Shown: positions 43,430-52,891 of the stretch, piece after piece
How the letters are laid out: each line of letters begins with the position of its first letter
Position numbering within the stretch: the first letter of the stretch is position 1
DNA from: Fulvivirga lutea
GTDB lineage: Bacteria > Bacteroidota > Bacteroidia > Cytophagales > Cyclobacteriaceae
Direction of reading: 5' to 3'
NCBI RefSeq assembly: GCF_017068455.1
Contig: NZ_CP070608.1
Location: 1,717,488-1,781,487, forward strand
Length of the DNA stretch: 64,000 nt
Program-made: the position numbers and the translations under genes
Notes under the pieces: model-generated
Told to the model about the DNA's origin: nothing
The model's input: the letters and a program-made list of their open reading frames with translations, nothing else
The model's database searches: none

Positions 43430-44554
43430 ATGAGGAGGGTTTTAATTTTATTTTTTGCCTTAGGGTGTTTATCAGCATCAGCACAGTTAAACAATACCAT
43501 GTTCGATCAGCGAAAGCAGATAAATGAACAGGATTCAGGCTCTCTGTTCCTCAACCTAAATGCGCTGGGCTTTAATAAAAACAATGAATATTTTGGTAAG
43601 ATAGCCGATGGATACACGCTTTTTGGTTACCAGATTAATCCATCGTTGGCATTTCTACCCACTGCACACACACGGTTCGATGTTGGAGTGTACGCCCAAA
43701 AAGATTTTGGAAACGATGAGTACACAGAAGTGCAACCAACTTTCACCTTTACCTATAAAATGGGTAGTTCCAGATTGATATTTGGAACTCTGGAAGGGGC
43801 CACATCACACCAATTAATTGAGCCGTTGTATGATTTTGAAAATGTATTGGTCAATCGTTTAGAAAACGGATTACAGTTCAATACCATAAACGACTGGCTG
43901 TTTTTCGATGTATGGCTCGACTGGCAAAATATGCTTTATGCTGGTGAAAATGATCAGGAAGAGCTTACAGGTGGCCTTTCTGCCAGGTATTTTTTGGTTG
44001 ACAAGATTATTCGGGTATCCATTCCCACGCAGATAGTGGTAAAACATCTCGGAGGTCAGATAGATGTGAGTGATAAACCGCTTCAAACATATGTAAACAC
44101 AGCCACTGGTATTACGCTGGATTTTCTGAGGCCCGACAATAATTTAATCAATAGTGTGAGGTTAGACTCTTATTATGTGACGTATAGCGATGCGTCAGGC
44201 GAACAACTTCGCCCTTTCGAAGATGGTGATGGTTTTTATATCAATGCAGAGGTGAAAAGCAAAATAGGTCTGGAGTTTATGGTTAGCTACTGGCAGGCAA
44301 ATGAGTTTTTATCAATACAGGGCGGACAGATTTATCCGAGTGAATCGAGTACTGTTAAAAACCCATTCGTAATTCAGGAAGATCGCGAGTTGTTAATATT
44401 TCGCTTCATGCATAATATGAAACTTGCCGATGGTCTCACCTTATCCAGCCGATTTGAGCCTTATTTTGATTTGCTTAACGACCGTTTTGAGTTTTCACAT
44501 GCTTTTTACCTGAATTACACCACGGATTTCAGACTATTAAAAGGCAAAAAGTAG
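43430..44554 (+). CDS. Outer-membrane beta-barrel-like protein
   Basis: Signal peptide MRRVLILFFALGCLSASAQ, then 355 residues of alternating strands with aromatic ends (FDVGVYAQKDFGNDEY; FTFTYKMGSSRLIFGTLEG; LTLSSRFEPYFDLLNDRF), ending in DFRLLKGKK. This pattern is typical of a porin-like barrel in Bacteroidota, but the last residue is not the usual Phe. It starts an apparent operon with the metallopeptidase (1 bp gap) and DUF3108 genes, so it may be part of an envelope pathway. Function unknown. Confidence 0.65.
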   Translation: MRRVLILFFALGCLSASAQLNNTMFDQRKQINEQDSGSLFLNLNALGFNKNNEYFGKIADGYTLFGYQINPSLAFLPTAHTRFDVGVYAQKDFGNDEYTEVQPTFTFTYKMGSSRLIFGTLEGATSHQLIEPLYDFENVLVNRLENGLQFNTINDWLFFDVWLDWQNMLYAGENDQEELTGGLSARYFLVDKIIRVSIPTQIVVKHLGGQIDVSDKPLQTYVNTATGITLDFLRPDNNLINSVRLDSYYVTYSDASGEQLRPFEDGDGFYINAEVKSKIGLEFMVSYWQANEFLSIQGGQIYPSESSTVKNPFVIQEDRELLIFRFMHNMKLADGLTLSSRFEPYFDLLNDRFEFSHAFYLNYTTDFRLLKGKK

Positions 44555-44555
44555 G

Positions 44556-45578
44556 ATGAAGCGGGGCTACAAAATTCTATTGGTTTTCATCCTCTTACTG
44601 GTAGCAGTATTTTTTGTTTATAGTGATCTGATCGTTTATGGTCTGCGGCAAGGTAAGGGCCAGTGGCACATAGTATCTAATGCCAAGCCAGTGGAAGAAT
44701 TTCTTTCCGATCCCAATGTAGATCAATCCACTAAAGAGAAACTCAACCTTGTTCAGGATGTACGTGAGTTTTGTGTCTCTCAATTGGGTCTGAGCGATAC
44801 TGAAAATTATACAGAAATGTATGACCAGCAAGGCAAGCCCGTTTTATGGGTTGTAACTGCTTGTAAACCTTTCAGTTTTGAGCCATATCAATGGAAATTT
44901 CCAGTGGTTGGCACCGTACCATATAAGGGCTTTTTTGAAGAAGCCTTGGCTCACGAAGAAGCTAAGCGACTAAGCGAGTTGGGATTAGACACTAATATTC
45001 GAACAGTAGGAGGGTGGTCTACACTAGGTTGGTTTAAAGACCCGATTTTAAGCGAAATGTTGAAACGGAATGACGGGGAGCTGGCCAATCTTATAGTACA
45101 TGAATTAGTGCATGCTACCATTTTTGTAAAAGATAGCGTTGAGTTTAATGAAAACCTGGCTTCTTATATTGGCGATAAAGGCGCTGAAGAATATCTAAAA
45201 AAGGTAGATGGACAAAAAGGGTTGGAGGAATATATTCGAAGCAAGGAAGATCAGCAGAAGTTTGTAAACCATATTTTGAGAGGCTATCAACAGTTGGACA
45301 CCTTATATATTAGGAATAGTGACAAGAGTGTCGAGCTGCAAAGGCTATTGAAAACAAATATGATCGATTCAATTATGAACGCTTTAGATACTTTAACTCT
45401 TAACGATCCGAACTATTTGAGTAAACTAAAGGGTTATCAGCCAAACAACGCCTATTTTATGTCATTCAAAAGGTATCGCGCTAAGCAACCAATATTAGAT
45501 TCTATATTTACTATTCAATTTGATTCCAATCTCATTAACTTTATAGAATATTTCAAACAACAATATGCTGCAGAATGA
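44556..45578 (+). CDS. Predicted zinc aminopeptidase (COG4324-like)
   Basis: Membrane-anchored peptidase-like protein, 340 aa. One N-terminal helix (about 5-22). The active-site zone is GWFKDPILSEMLKRNDGELA, then LIVHELVHATIFV (the HExxH zinc motif, about 181-185) and FNENLASYIGDKGAEEYL, whose Glu would be the third ligand. This order is the signature of the COG4324 predicted aminopeptidases. Start is 2 bp after the barrel gene and the stop overlaps the DUF3108 gene by 4 bp (ATGA), so these three form an operon. Confidence 0.85.
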   Translation: MKRGYKILLVFILLLVAVFFVYSDLIVYGLRQGKGQWHIVSNAKPVEEFLSDPNVDQSTKEKLNLVQDVREFCVSQLGLSDTENYTEMYDQQGKPVLWVVTACKPFSFEPYQWKFPVVGTVPYKGFFEEALAHEEAKRLSELGLDTNIRTVGGWSTLGWFKDPILSEMLKRNDGELANLIVHELVHATIFVKDSVEFNENLASYIGDKGAEEYLKKVDGQKGLEEYIRSKEDQQKFVNHILRGYQQLDTLYIRNSDKSVELQRLLKTNMIDSIMNALDTLTLNDPNYLSKLKGYQPNNAYFMSFKRYRAKQPILDSIFTIQFDSNLINFIEYFKQQYAAE

Positions 45579-46381
45579 TTAAAATGAAGCGAGGAGTCAT
45601 ATTGCTAATTTTCATATCTGCATTACTCATAAGCAGCGATCAATATAAGTCTTATCGGAGTGTGCCTAACACCAGCTTTATTCCTGGCGAGGTTATCAAC
45701 TATAAAGTTCATTATGGCTTTGTCAATGCTGCCGAAGGTAAAATGGTGATCAGCGACAAGTTGTTTAAAATAAATAATCGTCATTGCTATAAAATTGATG
45801 TATATGGCAAGTCGATTGGCATGTTTGATGTATTTCTAAGAATCCGTGATAACTGGGGCACCTATTTAGATACGGCATCTATTATTCCGCACAAGGCTTA
45901 TAGATATATTGAAGAAGGTAAATACAGAAAAAAGGAGATTGTCAATTTTCATCACTTTAACAAAAAGGTAGAAGTAATAGACTTTGATAAGAATAAAGAG
46001 ATATGGAAGCCCGCTAAGGAATTTGAAGCACCAACCTATGTACAGGATATGGTCAGTGGCTATTATTATCTGCGTACATTAGACTTTGACAAATTAAAGG
46101 AAAACGAAATAATACAGCTCAAAGCATTTTTTGATGATGAGGTGTACGATTTTAATATCCGATTTTTAGGAAGGGAAGAAGTGAAAACCAAGATTGGCAC
46201 CATCCGATCCTTAGTGCTGTCTCCTATAATGCCGGAGAACAGCCTTTTTGATGGGGAAAATTCGATAAGGGTTTGGATTTCTGACGACCGCAATAAAGTG
46301 CCCATTAAGGTGAAAGCGCAAATGTTTGTGGGGGCGGTGGAAGTAGATATACAATCGTACGAAAAAGGGGACATTAAGTAA
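45575..46381 (+). CDS. DUF3108 exported protein
   Basis: Signal-like N terminus (MKRGVILLIFISALLISSD) and a single DUF3108 domain: FIPGEVINYKVHYGFVNAAEG, then YKIDVYGKSIGMFDVFLRIRD, and YRYIEEGKYRKKEIVNFH. This domain is a periplasmic beta-fold with lipid-binding-like architecture. Its precise role is unknown. The end VWISDDRNKVPIKVKAQM fits the family. It is the last gene of the three-gene operon. Confidence 0.87.
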   Translation: MIKMKRGVILLIFISALLISSDQYKSYRSVPNTSFIPGEVINYKVHYGFVNAAEGKMVISDKLFKINNRHCYKIDVYGKSIGMFDVFLRIRDNWGTYLDTASIIPHKAYRYIEEGKYRKKEIVNFHHFNKKVEVIDFDKNKEIWKPAKEFEAPTYVQDMVSGYYYLRTLDFDKLKENEIIQLKAFFDDEVYDFNIRFLGREEVKTKIGTIRSLVLSPIMPENSLFDGENSIRVWISDDRNKVPIKVKAQMFVGAVEVDIQSYEKGDIK

Positions 46382-46426
46382 TTGTTAAATAAACAATACC
46401 CATTTTTTAATAAAGCAATTAATCAA

Positions 46427-46434
46427 TATTTTTG
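46427..46434 (+). promoter_or_regulatory. Putative -7 element upstream of the response regulator
   Basis: TATTTTTG matches TAnnTTTG and lies 41 bp before the start codon. The -33 element is unclear. Confidence 0.4.
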
Positions 46435-46475
46435 ACTCGTTTTTTGGAAAAAATTAGACACTAAACACCTCAATT

Positions 46476-47165
46476 ATGGGAAACAAGCAAGAGTACAAAG
46501 TGCTTGTTGTAGATGACGAAGAAGCAATTTTAGAATTGCTTAAGTATAATCTCGAGAAAGAAGGCTATGAAGTAAAAACTGCTCCTGATGGAGTGAAAGG
46601 TGTAGAAGTAGCCAAGAAATTTTTACCAGACATTATTTTACTTGATATAATGATGCCAAAGCAAGATGGTGTGGAAACCTGCCGTCAGTTGCGCGAGATA
46701 CCAGAGCTAACTACAGCATTTATTATATTTTTAACGGCCAGATCAGAAGAATACTCAGAAGTTGCTGCTTTTGATGTTGGTGCTGATGATTACATAACAA
46801 AGCCTATTAAGCCACGCGCTTTGATGAGCCGTATTTCAGCTTATTTTAGAAGAGATGTGCAAAAGCAATCTGTTACCAACCAAATTTCCATCGGAGATTT
46901 AGTAATTGACAGGACGAGCTACACGATTGCACTGAATGGCAAAGAAATAAGCTTACCTAAAAAGGAATTTGAACTACTATACTTTCTGGCTCAAAACCCG
47001 AATAAAGTTTTTGGCAGAGATGAGCTTCTTCAAAATATTTGGGGTTCAGATGTGTATGTTCTGGCCAGAACTGTTGACGTTCACATTCGTAAAGTCCGCG
47101 AAAAAATCGGAGACGACTATATCACTACAGTAAAAGGAGTAGGATATAAGTTTAGCCTTAATTAA
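46476..47165 (+). CDS. OmpR/PhoB-family response regulator
   Basis: 229 aa. Receiver domain with DDEEAILELL, phospho-Asp in PDIILLDIMMPKQDG (about 54), Lys in ITKPIKP (about 106), then an OmpR-type winged helix (ISLPKKEFELLYFLAQNP; VDVHIRKVREKIGDDYI; GVGYKFS). The histidine kinase gene starts 6 bp downstream. In Bacteroidota this pair is often called PhoB/PhoR-like, but the regulon cannot be told from sequence. Confidence 0.93.
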   Translation: MGNKQEYKVLVVDDEEAILELLKYNLEKEGYEVKTAPDGVKGVEVAKKFLPDIILLDIMMPKQDGVETCRQLREIPELTTAFIIFLTARSEEYSEVAAFDVGADDYITKPIKPRALMSRISAYFRRDVQKQSVTNQISIGDLVIDRTSYTIALNGKEISLPKKEFELLYFLAQNPNKVFGRDELLQNIWGSDVYVLARTVDVHIRKVREKIGDDYITTVKGVGYKFSLN

Positions 47166-47171
47166 TAGCCT

Positions 47172-48224
47172 GTGAATAGCTCTCGGGTAATTGCATTATT
47201 ACTGGCTGCCTGTATTGCTGCAGTAACAACGGCCTTCCTCTCTTTATTTGATGAGGTAACTTTCACTGCGCTCATCGTAACATTTCTAATCAGTTTTTCT
47301 GCTTCCTATTTGTTGGGGTTTATGATATTGGAATTCCTCATTTTCAGGGAGATCAATAAAATATACCAGCTGTTCGAAAAATTAAGAAAGAAAGAGCTTA
47401 AAGTGCTGGATGATCAAAAATCTAATCCGCTAAATCCTCTGAAAAGAATTAATGAAGAAATTTTCAGCTATGCAGCTTTAAAACAGAAGGAGATAGACGA
47501 GCTTAAAAAAATGGAAGCCTTCAGGCGGGAATTTATTGCCGATGTGAGCCATGAACTGAAAACACCAATTTTCGCAGCACAGGGTTTTGTTCATACCTTA
47601 TTAGATGGTGCGGTTAAGGATAAGTCAGTGCGTACGAAATTTTTGAAACGAGCTGCCAAAAGTTTAGATGGTTTAGATATGCTGGTGCAGGATCTTCTCA
47701 CCCTATCACAAATAGAAACAGGTGAAATTAAAATGCACCTGGAATACTTTGATATTAAAAACCTGGCGGAAGATGTGCTCGACCAATTCGAAAATAAGGC
47801 TGAGCGTAAAAACATTACGTTATCTTTTGCCAAAGACACGCCTGATCAGGTGATTGTTCATGGAGACTGGCAAAGAATTAATCAGGTATTAAATAACCTG
47901 ATAAGCAATGCCATTAAGTACTCTCCTGAAGATAGCGCAGTAGAGTTAGGCTTCAGGGTTTTAAAAAATGATGTTGTTACCTATGTAAAAGATAATGGCG
48001 AAGGTATTCCTTCAGATGATGTGAAGAGAATATTCGAACGTTTTTACAGGGTAGATAAAAGTAGGTCAAGGGAAAAAGGGGGTACAGGCCTAGGTCTTGC
48101 CATAGTGAAACACATCTTAGAAGAGCATAAATCTAAAATTGAAGTGAAGAGCACCTATGGTAAAGGTTCTGAGTTTAGCTTCAAGCTCGCGAAAGGCCAG
48201 TCTGAACCATTGTTTCAGAAGTAA
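47172..48224 (+). CDS. Sensor histidine kinase (PhoR-like)
   Basis: 350 aa, GTG start. Two N-terminal membrane helices (about 7-28 and 33-55) with almost no periplasmic loop, so it may sense a membrane partner. The H-box is FIADVSHELKTPIF (His about 126), the N-box NLISNAIKYSP, G boxes DNGEGIP and GTGLGLAI. It shares an operon with the regulator before it. PhoR-type kinases of phosphate control have similar short sensor parts, but no Pst genes are near. Confidence 0.92.
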   Translation: MNSSRVIALLLAACIAAVTTAFLSLFDEVTFTALIVTFLISFSASYLLGFMILEFLIFREINKIYQLFEKLRKKELKVLDDQKSNPLNPLKRINEEIFSYAALKQKEIDELKKMEAFRREFIADVSHELKTPIFAAQGFVHTLLDGAVKDKSVRTKFLKRAAKSLDGLDMLVQDLLTLSQIETGEIKMHLEYFDIKNLAEDVLDQFENKAERKNITLSFAKDTPDQVIVHGDWQRINQVLNNLISNAIKYSPEDSAVELGFRVLKNDVVTYVKDNGEGIPSDDVKRIFERFYRVDKSRSREKGGTGLGLAIVKHILEEHKSKIEVKSTYGKGSEFSFKLAKGQSEPLFQK

Positions 48225-48255
48225 TATTGTTTCCTAAAGTTCATACCTTTGCCCA

Positions 48256-48969
48256 ATGGGCAAGAAAATTAATTTTAAAGATCTGGTAATATGGGAAGAT
48301 AGCGACTATTGGGTGATTAATAAACCGCCATTTATTTCCACACTGGATGATAGAAATGATCCGGTGAACATCCTTGGCCTTGCTAAGCAACAGAATGAGA
48401 ATGCCCATGTGTGCCACCGATTAGATAAAGACACTTCCGGCCTGTTAATTATCGCCAAAAATGATGAGGCTTACAGGCATGTGTCTATTCAATTTGAGAA
48501 AAGGTCTATAGGCAAGGTGTATCATGCTGTTGCAGATGGCATTCACGACTTTAATGATAAAGTGGTAGAAGATAAAATATTAAAGCTTTCTAATGGTACG
48601 GTACGTATAGATAGGAAAGGAAAAGAGGCCAAGACTACCTTCAATACTCTTAAAGCTTATAAGCTGCATACATTAATAGAGTGTAAACCATTAACAGGGC
48701 GTATGCATCAAATCAGAATCCACCTTGCCAATATAGGAGCTTCCATTTCTGGTGACTCGTATTATGGCGGCAAGCCATTCTATTTATCATCAGTAAAGAA
48801 AAAATTCAATTTAAAGAAAGATACAGAAGAGCAACCATTGGTCAAAAGGCATGCGCTACATGCCTATAAACTAACATTTTTGAATTTAAAAGATGAGAAA
48901 GTGGAGGTTCAGGGGGAGTATCCGAAGGATATGAGAGTACTTATCGAGCAGCTTGAGAAGAATATTTAA
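48256..48969 (+). CDS. RluD-family RNA pseudouridine synthase
   Basis: 237 aa. Isomerises uridine to pseudouridine in rRNA or tRNA. The catalytic Asp lies in HRLDKDTSGLLI (about 53-64), and the family motifs GKVYHA and GRMHQIRIHLANIG are present. No N-terminal S4 domain is seen, so the protein is of the short RluA/TruC-like kind. Target site cannot be predicted. Confidence 0.92.
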   Translation: MGKKINFKDLVIWEDSDYWVINKPPFISTLDDRNDPVNILGLAKQQNENAHVCHRLDKDTSGLLIIAKNDEAYRHVSIQFEKRSIGKVYHAVADGIHDFNDKVVEDKILKLSNGTVRIDRKGKEAKTTFNTLKAYKLHTLIECKPLTGRMHQIRIHLANIGASISGDSYYGGKPFYLSSVKKKFNLKKDTEEQPLVKRHALHAYKLTFLNLKDEKVEVQGEYPKDMRVLIEQLEKNI

Positions 48970-48986
48970 ATATTTCAGTGCCTCTG

Positions 48987-49017
48987 TTGCATATAATAAT
49001 GAATCAATCTATCTTTG
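48987..49017 (+). promoter_or_regulatory. Promoter of the rplM-rpsI-rpsB operon
   Basis: TTG (48987-48989), 20-bp spacer, TATCTTTG (49010-49017), matching the Bacteroidota consensus TTG-N19-21-TAnnTTTG. A leader of about 50 bp follows. Confidence 0.65.
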
Positions 49018-49072
49018 CAATCCCTTTTTGAGGGGAGTACTATATATTGTCAAAATATAAAGCTTTAAAAGC

Positions 49073-49519
49073 GTGGATAATTTAAGTTATAAGACGATTT
49101 CTGCTAACAAAGCAACCGTAAACAAAGGTTGGGTTATTGTTGATGCAGAATCAAAAGTGTTAGGAAGATTAGCTAGCGATGTAGCTAAAATCATAAGAGG
49201 AAAGAACAAACCAGACTTTACTCCTAATGTTGATTGTGGTGACAACGTAATTGTTGTGAATGCGGACAAAGTAAAGTTAACAGGTAAGAAATGGACTGAT
49301 AAGGTTTATGTATCTCACACTGGGTACCCTGGTGGTCAGAGAAAGTCTACTCCTAACGAGGTTAAGAATTCTAAGTCTTCTACAATTCTTGTAGAGCGTG
49401 CTGTAAGAGGTATGCTACCTAAAAGCAGATTAGGAAGAGCCTTATTTGGCAATTTATATGTGTATGAAGGCGCAGAGCACCCTCATGCTGCACAACAACC
49501 AAAAGAAATTAAATTATAA
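49073..49519 (+). CDS. rplM: 50S ribosomal protein L13
   Basis: Assembly protein of the large subunit. 148 aa with a GTG start (MDNLSYKTISANKATVNKGW). It has the L13 motifs WVIVDAESKVLGRLAS, GDNVIVVNADKVKLTGKKW and AVRGMLPKSRLGRALFGNLYVY. It is followed by rpsI after 2 bp, the usual L13-S9 pair. Confidence 0.97.
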   Translation: MDNLSYKTISANKATVNKGWVIVDAESKVLGRLASDVAKIIRGKNKPDFTPNVDCGDNVIVVNADKVKLTGKKWTDKVYVSHTGYPGGQRKSTPNEVKNSKSSTILVERAVRGMLPKSRLGRALFGNLYVYEGAEHPHAAQQPKEIKL

Positions 49520-49521
49520 TA

Positions 49522-49908
49522 ATGGAAGTAATAAGTTCAATAGGAAGAAGAAAGACTTCGGTAGCTAGAATTTATGTTACTGCAGGTAAAGGAGCTATCA
49601 CTGTAAATAACAGAGGTGTAGACGAGTACTTCCCTGCTGGAATTCTACAGACTATCGTTCGTCAGCCTTTGAATATCGTAGAGCAAGACGGAAACTTCGA
49701 CATTAAAGTAAATGTAGATGGTGGTGGTCCTGCTGGTCAAGCAGAAGCTATCCGTTTAGCTATTTCTAGAGCTCTTGTGGAAATTGATCCTGAGCATAGA
49801 AGTCCTCTTAAAAAAGAAGGTTTCTTAACTCGTGATCCTAGAATGGTAGAGCGTAAGAAATACGGTAGAAGAAAAGCGAGAAGAAGATTCCAGTTCAGTA
49901 AGCGTTAA
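49522..49908 (+). CDS. rpsI: 30S ribosomal protein S9
   Basis: 128 aa. S9 motifs: GRRKTSVARIYVTAGKG, the GGGPAGQAEAIRLAISRAL helix, and the C-terminal KYGRRKARRRFQFSKR tail that reaches the P-site tRNA. Second gene of the operon. Confidence 0.97.
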   Translation: MEVISSIGRRKTSVARIYVTAGKGAITVNNRGVDEYFPAGILQTIVRQPLNIVEQDGNFDIKVNVDGGGPAGQAEAIRLAISRALVEIDPEHRSPLKKEGFLTRDPRMVERKKYGRRKARRRFQFSKR

Positions 49909-49946
49909 TCGTTTACCTAACTCAGAAGAGAAAACAATTAATATTA

Positions 49947-50714
49947 ATGGCAAATAAATTAGAATACAAAGACTTACTAGATGCTGGTGTTCATTTCGGA
50001 CACTTGACGAGAAAGTGGGATCCCCGTATGGCTCCATATATCTTTATGGAGAAAAACGGAATCCACATTATCGATCTAAATAAGACCCTTGAGTGCCTCG
50101 AAAAAGCATCTTTTGCACTTAAGAACATCGTTAGATCAGGAAGAAAAGTTTTATTCGTAGCTACGAAGAAGCAAGCTCAGGACATCGTTGCTGAAGAAGC
50201 AAAACGTCTTAACATGCCTTTCGTTACAGAAAGATGGTTAGGCGGAATGATGACAAACTTCGCAACTATTAGAAAATCATTGAAGAAAATGTCTTCAATT
50301 GATAAGTTGATGAAGGACGAAGCTTACTTAAACCTAGCAAAGCGTGAGCGCTTGATGATCTCTCGTGAGAAGGAAAAGTTAGAAAGAGTATTAGGCGGTA
50401 TTGCTGACCTAAACAGACTTCCAGCTGCACTTTTCGTGATTGATGTCAAGAGAGAACACATTGCTGTAAAAGAAGCTCAAAAATTAAATATCCCTGTTTT
50501 TGCAATGGTAGATACAAACTCAGATCCTAACGGAGTTGACTTTGTAATCCCTGCAAACGATGATGCATTTAAATCTATCTCTTTGATTACCAGTCACATA
50601 GGTAAAGTAATAGAAGAAGGTTTAGCTGAAAGAAAGAAAGACAAGGATGAGGCTAGTCAGCAAAAAGAAGAGGAGGCTAAAAAAGCCGTTGATACTGCTG
50701 AAGAAGCTAAATAA
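49947..50714 (+). CDS. rpsB: 30S ribosomal protein S2
   Basis: 255 aa. S2 signatures: LLDAGVHFGHLTRKWDPRM near the N terminus and AVKEAQKLNIPVFAMVDTNSDP later. The C terminus is a charged, Lys/Glu-rich extension (KKDKDEASQQKEEEAKKAVD), typical of this phylum. A hairpin with a T-run follows before tsf. Confidence 0.97.
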   Translation: MANKLEYKDLLDAGVHFGHLTRKWDPRMAPYIFMEKNGIHIIDLNKTLECLEKASFALKNIVRSGRKVLFVATKKQAQDIVAEEAKRLNMPFVTERWLGGMMTNFATIRKSLKKMSSIDKLMKDEAYLNLAKRERLMISREKEKLERVLGGIADLNRLPAALFVIDVKREHIAVKEAQKLNIPVFAMVDTNSDPNGVDFVIPANDDAFKSISLITSHIGKVIEEGLAERKKDKDEASQQKEEEAKKAVDTAEEAK

Positions 50715-50736
50715 ACACACTTGATATATACATTAG

Positions 50737-50778
50737 AAAATTGAACATTGGTCAAGTGCTGATGTTCAATTTTTTTTA
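50737..50778 (+). terminator. Terminator or attenuator between rpsB and tsf
   Basis: Stem AAAATTGAACAT / ATGTTCAATTTT with a 12-nt loop and T-run, 23 bp past rpsB. It may allow tsf to be expressed at a different level from the ribosomal protein genes. Confidence 0.8.
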
Positions 50779-50818
50779 AAACACATATTCAATTTTAAAA
50801 TCTTAATTAAATAGAACC

Positions 50819-51649
50819 ATGGCTATTACAGCACAAGAAGTAAACAAGCTGAGACAAATGACAGGTGCAGGAATGATGGACTGCAAAAAAGCATTAACTG
50901 AGGCTGAAGGTGATTTTGATAAAGCTATCGACATTTTAAGAAAAAAAGGACAAAAAGTTTCTGCTTCAAGAGCAGATAGAGAAACTACTGAAGGTTCTGT
51001 ATTTGTAAGAACAAATGCTGATAACACTGAAGGTATTTTAGTAGCTCTTAACTGTGAAACTGACTTCGTAGGTAAAAACGAAGAGTTCTTGGCATTAGGT
51101 CAGTCTATTTTAGATGTTGCGTTCGAAAACGATGCGCCAACTAAAGAAGACGTACTTAAATTAAAAGTAGGAAGTCTTACTGTAGAGGAGAAGATTACTG
51201 AAATGGTAGGTAAGATTGGTGAGAAAATCGAAATCAGTGAGTACGTAAGATTGAAAGGCGAAGCTGTTGTTCCTTATATCCACGCTGGTAACAAACTGGG
51301 TGTTCTGGTAGCATTGAAAAATGTAAACGGAACAGACGTTCAGGAAGCTGGTAAAGATGTAGGAATGCAAATCGCAGCTATGAATCCGGTAGCCGTTGAT
51401 CAGGACGGTGTTGATCAGGAAACAATCAACAAGGAAATTGAGATTGGAAAAGAGCAGGCATTAGCTGAAGGAAAACCTGAAAATATCATTGACAAGATTG
51501 CTCAAGGTAAATTACAGAAGTTCTTCAAAGACAACACTTTGTTGAATCAGGCCTTTGTAAAAGATAACTCTTTAACTATCGCTAAATACTTAGATAGCGT
51601 ACACTCTGGCCTAACAGTAACTGAATTCAAGAGAGTTTCTATAGGATAA
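50819..51649 (+). CDS. tsf: Elongation factor Ts
   Basis: 276 aa. Nucleotide exchange factor for EF-Tu. N-terminal UBA-like part (EVNKLRQMTGAGMMDCKKAL) with the TDF motif (LNCETDFVGKNEEF, about 78) that contacts EF-Tu, then the dimerisation domain with IHAGNKLGVLVAL. It follows rpsB as usual. Confidence 0.97.
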   Translation: MAITAQEVNKLRQMTGAGMMDCKKALTEAEGDFDKAIDILRKKGQKVSASRADRETTEGSVFVRTNADNTEGILVALNCETDFVGKNEEFLALGQSILDVAFENDAPTKEDVLKLKVGSLTVEEKITEMVGKIGEKIEISEYVRLKGEAVVPYIHAGNKLGVLVALKNVNGTDVQEAGKDVGMQIAAMNPVAVDQDGVDQETINKEIEIGKEQALAEGKPENIIDKIAQGKLQKFFKDNTLLNQAFVKDNSLTIAKYLDSVHSGLTVTEFKRVSIG

Positions 51650-51673
51650 AAATAGAATTCATATAAATTTTCA

Positions 51674-51700
51674 AGGGACTTTAATAAAGTCCCTTTTTTT
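51674..51700 (+). terminator. Rho-independent terminator after tsf
   Basis: Stem AAGGGACTTTA / TAAAGTCCCTT followed by a T-run. Confidence 0.88.
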
Positions 51701-51766
51701 GTATATCTATTTTCTTGAAATCACCGTTTAAACGCTCTGAAGTTACTTTTTAACTAAAAAACAAAA

Positions 51767-52852
51767 ATGAAAAAGTTTAGCATTTATATGCTTTGCGTAA
51801 TGACTCTTATTGCCACAGGATGTGGTGATGATGATGAGTCTGGTACACCACAATTAGGTGTTGTTGAGGCTAAAGAATCAATGGATGATTTTTCCGATGA
51901 TCTTACGACTGATATTGTGAGTATAACCCAGTCGGAGGGAATAGAAGCAGTAGGTGAATTGTTCTCTCTCACAAGTTTAAGTGATCCTTTTAATGGTAGA
52001 GTCGATCACGAATCAACAAAAGAATGGTTTAAGAACAGAGCGGCTTCTTTCAAAACTATATTCTCACCTAAAAAAGTAGGTTTTTCAAGAACAGATGAAG
52101 ACGGGTTTAATTTTGCCGCCAATGTAGGTGTCTATGAATGGAATGCTTCTATTGAAGAGTTTGAAAAAACAAGCAGCGAAGGTCAGATCATTGTTATCAA
52201 GTTCCCGGCAGAAGGCTCTGCAACCAATAACGCCCAATTAAGAATTACATCTTTCGAAGAAGAACAATTTGAAGATGAGTTTGAAGTGTATTATATGCCA
52301 ACAGATGTGTCTGCTGACTTATCTGTTGATGGAACTAAGCAAATTGAATTGGTATTTTCAGCCGAATATAATAATGATGGTGATCCCATCTCCGGAACAA
52401 TCAGTTTGTTTTTAATGCCATATACCTTTGCCATTTCAGTGGATGACAGTAGTTCAGCAAGCACAACTGCTAACTTTACTATCAAAGAAGGAGTAGAAGT
52501 TATCATGTCTACCAGTACAAAAATAATTTTCGTAAATACAGCGAAAGAAGAAGTTAAGAACCTTGAAGGTGCTGTTACCTATAGAAGCCTTAAGATTTCC
52601 GGTAATATTAATGTAGAGGGTATTGAGTCTTCTGAGAATGTTGACTACAACAACTTTGTGAAACTTGTTCTATTCGACAATAATAATAAAATTGGAGACA
52701 TTGTATTTGTAACTGAAATTGAAGACGGTGAAGAGTATGATGTCGCTTATGTTAAATATGCTGATGGTTCTAAAGAAAAACTGGAGGATATCTTAGCTCC
52801 GGTAATAGAAGAATTTGAAAGCTTTGAAGATGAAGTGGAAACCTGGGGTTAA
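51767..52852 (+). CDS. Acidic lipoprotein of unknown function
   Basis: 361 aa. Lipoprotein signal MKKFSIYMLCVMTLIATGC with an acidic GDDDESG after the lipobox Cys. The mature part has one or two strand-rich domains and is unusually rich in Glu and Asp. No motif recognised. Function unknown. It is monocistronic with a terminator behind it. Confidence 0.75.
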   Translation: MKKFSIYMLCVMTLIATGCGDDDESGTPQLGVVEAKESMDDFSDDLTTDIVSITQSEGIEAVGELFSLTSLSDPFNGRVDHESTKEWFKNRAASFKTIFSPKKVGFSRTDEDGFNFAANVGVYEWNASIEEFEKTSSEGQIIVIKFPAEGSATNNAQLRITSFEEEQFEDEFEVYYMPTDVSADLSVDGTKQIELVFSAEYNNDGDPISGTISLFLMPYTFAISVDDSSSASTTANFTIKEGVEVIMSTSTKIIFVNTAKEEVKNLEGAVTYRSLKISGNINVEGIESSENVDYNNFVKLVLFDNNNKIGDIVFVTEIEDGEEYDVAYVKYADGSKEKLEDILAPVIEEFESFEDEVETWG

Positions 52853-52865
52853 ATATCAATAATTG

Positions 52866-52891
52866 AAAAGGAGGCTTAAGCCTCCTTTTTG
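52866..52891. terminator. Terminator shared by convergent genes
   Basis: Stem AAAAGGAGGCTT / AAGCCTCCTTTT with T-run after the lipoprotein gene. The convergent gene ends within it. Confidence 0.8.
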
